Both the position numbers and the translations under genes were made by a program. From an uncultured Clostridia bacterium (GTDB lineage: Bacteria; Bacillota; Clostridia; Christensenellales; Borkfalkiaceae): a DNA stretch of 15,403 bases. Location: NCBI GenBank assembly GCA_937915565.1, contig CALDMH010000040.1, positions 1-15,403 of the forward strand, written 5' to 3'. The stretch's first letter is position 1. Every line of letters starts with the position of its first letter. Of this stretch, positions 13,691-15,403 are shown piece after piece. The notes under the pieces were generated by a model. It saw only the letters and a list, made by a program, of their open reading frames with translations, ran no database searches and was not told the DNA's origin.

Positions 13691-15136
13691 AAGCGAGAAC
13701 AAGCCTATCTGAACGAACAGAAGAAGCGAAACGCCGTAATAAACGCAAACAGCAATAAGGTCGTTCAAGGTTGTGATAAGCGGGCCGGAGGCAACGGCGG
13801 GGTCGATTCCCATCTTTTTGAAAAGAATGGGTACGAGCGTTCCGTCGAGACTGGCCATAATCATTCCGACGAGCAGGGAAATTCCGATGCACGCCGAAAC
13901 CTCGAACCCCATATATTTCGGGGCGTTTTCCGCAAGCGCGCCGGGAACGAAAGTAAGATACAATCCGACGGCAACGAATGCGAGCGCTCCTATTATAAGC
14001 CCATTCATAAGCCCTATTCTCATTTCTTTAAGGATAAATTTAAGCTTTTCCTTGCCCGAAATAGATTCCTCGTTTAAAACTCTGATGGTCACGCCCAGCG
14101 ATTGAGTGCCGGTGTTTCCGCTCATATCGAGAATTAAGCTTTGGAAGGAATAAAGAATGACGAGATGCGCGGCGGTTACGGCCGTCTGAAAAGTGCTTAT
14201 AATGCTTGATACGACAAGCCCGAGTCCGAGAAGAATGAGCAGCCACGGCAATCTTTTGCTGATACTTTTCAAAAGCGGCTCGTTTACGTCTTCGGCTTCG
14301 GTTAAACCTGCGAGTTTCGCGTAGTCGTCGCCGGCTTCCTCGTCAACGACTTCAACTATGTCCGAAGAGGTTATAACGCCGATAAGCTTGTTTTCCGCGT
14401 CCAGAACGGGGATAGAATCCTCGGAATAATCCTTTAATTGTTCGATGCACTCCTCGATGGTTTCCTTCGCGTAAACGTAAGGATAAGAGGTGGTGATTAT
14501 CGGCTCTAAGGGCGTTCCCTCCCGCGCGCGGATAAGGTCGCTCAAATCGATTGCGCCGTAAAAAGTTCCGTCGTCGTTCAGGGCGTAAAGAGTGGAGATG
14601 TTGTCGTTTTCTCCCGCCTCCTTAATCATCGTCCGCATAGCTTGTTTAACGCTGAAATTCTTGTTGAAAGCAATGAAGTTCGTCGTCATTTTGCTACCGA
14701 TTTGGTCCTCGTCGTAGGAATCGATAAGCTGAACGTCCCTTACGGCGTCCTTCTGCATAAGCCCGATGATTTCTTCTTTTTTGTCGTCTTCGAGCTCGTC
14801 GAGAACGTCTTTTGCGTCGTCCGCGTCCATACTTTCGATGATGTCCGCGGCTTTTTCGCTGTCGAGTTCCTCGATGTATTCTTCGACGTCGTCGAGGTAA
14901 GCGAAAATTTCCGAAACGGCTTCAACGCCTAAAACTTTGTAGAGTTTTAAACGCTCTTCTTTCGTCAGTTTAGGCAAAACGGAAGCAATATCGTTGTCGT
15001 GATAATTCCCGAGGTCGGCTTTTAATTGTTCCGGAGGTTCGTTGCTTTGTAAAAGTTGTAAGAGTTCTTCTTCGTAGTCGCGTTTTTCTGGTATTTCGTC
15101 AATCTCGTGTTCGAGATTTTTCATTTCTTCGCTCAT
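13688..15136 (-). CDS. mgtE: magnesium transporter MgtE
   Basis: MgtE is a Mg2+-gated channel-like importer in the cytoplasmic membrane. The 482 residues follow the family plan. An acidic N domain with superhelical repeats covers about residues 20-140 (ELDSEKAADIIESMDADDAKDVLDEL). Two CBS domains follow at about 145-265 (including IPVLDAENKLIGVITSSDIVEVVDEE). A plug/linker helix and five membrane helices occupy about 297-482. Pore and ion-site motifs include MSGNTGTQSLG (338-348), GIDPAVASGPLITTLNDL (443-460) and its conserved Asp459. The ATG is preceded by GGAGG (complement of 15143-15147). It has no operon partner here and converges with recR. No M-box riboswitch was recognised in the 267 bases upstream. 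The stop codon lies at the edge of a 9-bp tandem repeat. Confidence 0.97.
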   Translation of the reverse strand: MSEEMKNLEHEIDEIPEKRDYEEELLQLLQSNEPPEQLKADLGNYHDNDIASVLPKLTKEERLKLYKVLGVEAVSEIFAYLDDVEEYIEELDSEKAADIIESMDADDAKDVLDELEDDKKEEIIGLMQKDAVRDVQLIDSYDEDQIGSKMTTNFIAFNKNFSVKQAMRTMIKEAGENDNISTLYALNDDGTFYGAIDLSDLIRAREGTPLEPIITTSYPYVYAKETIEECIEQLKDYSEDSIPVLDAENKLIGVITSSDIVEVVDEEAGDDYAKLAGLTEAEDVNEPLLKSISKRLPWLLILLGLGLVVSSIISTFQTAVTAAHLVILYSFQSLILDMSGNTGTQSLGVTIRVLNEESISGKEKLKFILKEMRIGLMNGLIIGALAFVAVGLYLTFVPGALAENAPKYMGFEVSACIGISLLVGMIMASLDGTLVPILFKKMGIDPAVASGPLITTLNDLIAVCVYYGVSLLLFVQIGLFSL

Positions 15137-15403
15137 AAACGACCTCCTTTATATAAATTATGAAAAAACAGACGGTTAGGGATTCCATTCGCCATCGCTA
15201 ATTACCGAAAAGGCGTCTTTTTTGCCATTTCCCGCGACCGTTCGGGCGCAGTACGCCCGGTACGGCAACCCTCACGCTCGCAAAAAATCTTCAAAAAATA
15301 CGCTCTTTTCGGTGCTGCGCATTTTTGCGGATGAGAAACCGACCGCGATGCGGCTCGTTTAGGCAAGGCAAACGCCCGAAGTTGTACTGAACGTACTACG
15401 AGC
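15137..15403. other. non-coding region with paired GTAC-N5-GTAC motifs; possible dispersed intergenic element
   Basis: No coding sequence or RNA gene was recognised. Two similar dyads are present: GTAC-GCCCG-GTAC (15251-15263) and GTAC-TGAAC-GTAC (15384-15396). Each is flanked by CCCG/CGGG-rich sequence and lies near purine/pyrimidine tracts such as AAAAAATCTTCAAAAAAT. The layout resembles modular repeats scattered between genes in some Clostridia genomes, but copies elsewhere cannot be seen here. The mgtE ribosome binding site and promoter must lie at its left end; no clear promoter was found. Confidence 0.5.

Noticed and set aside
13598..14077. Plus-strand ORF with an LKR repeat start
   Set aside because: It is the translation of the 9-bp repeat followed by the antisense strand of mgtE; no ribosome binding site or family resemblance.
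8727..15248. 14-base match CGACCGTTCGGGCG at 8727-8740 and 15235-15248
   Set aside because: One match of this length is close to chance expectation in 15 kb and the flanks do not align.
15137..15403. M-box magnesium riboswitch upstream of mgtE
   Set aside because: I looked for the conserved M-box core on the minus strand and could not recognise it; a covariance-model search would be decisive.

Overview
This window reads as chromosomal DNA from a Gram-positive anaerobe of the Bacillota, most likely class Clostridia. The evidence is a V/A-type rotary ATPase operon in the bacterial (Enterococcus/Clostridia) style, a SigG-type sporulation sigma factor next to a YlmC/YmxH-family gene, a SigH-type sigma factor downstream of mrnC and rlmB, and strong GGAGG ribosome binding sites. 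By eye the GC content is moderate and codon use looks uniform, so I see no sign of a foreign island. No transposase, integrase, phage gene, tRNA, rRNA or CRISPR array was recognised.

Layout: (1) Positions 1-7606 (+) hold the ATPase operon: subunit I (5' end outside the window), K, E, C, F, A, B and D. Junctions C/F and A/B overlap; I/K, K/E, F/A and B/D have short gaps holding small hairpins or, before E, a 14-bp direct repeat. It ends in a very strong intrinsic terminator (7618-7665). The K subunit carries the residues that bind Na+ in Enterococcus hirae NtpK, so a sodium-coupled enzyme is predicted. (2) Positions 7702-8592 (+) hold the 3' half of a sigG-like gene and ylmC. The sigma fragment starts exactly at the MIIGE block and has lost all of sigma region 2. 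Regions 3 and 4 are intact, but no ribosome binding site or promoter is visible between it and the terminator. This is the most unusual item in the window. (3) Positions 8677-13415 (+) begin at a near-consensus sigma-A promoter and contain mrnC (mini-RNase III), rlmB (23S rRNA 2'-O-methyltransferase), a SigH-type sigma factor, dnaX (polymerase III tau/gamma), ebfC/ybaB and recR. The first four are tightly coupled by overlaps. (4) recR and mgtE (minus strand, 15136-13688) converge on a 272-bp region with two long terminator hairpins and a 9-bp tandem repeat array ending exactly at the mgtE stop codon. (5) Positions 15137-15403 are non-coding and contain two GTAC-N5-GTAC motifs that look like parts of a dispersed intergenic element.

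Taken together the window is housekeeping: ion-gradient energetics, rRNA maturation, the replication clamp loader and recombinational repair, and magnesium transport. The candidates for something undescribed are the half sigG gene, possible frameshift sites in dnaX, the stop-codon repeat array and the terminal intergenic element.
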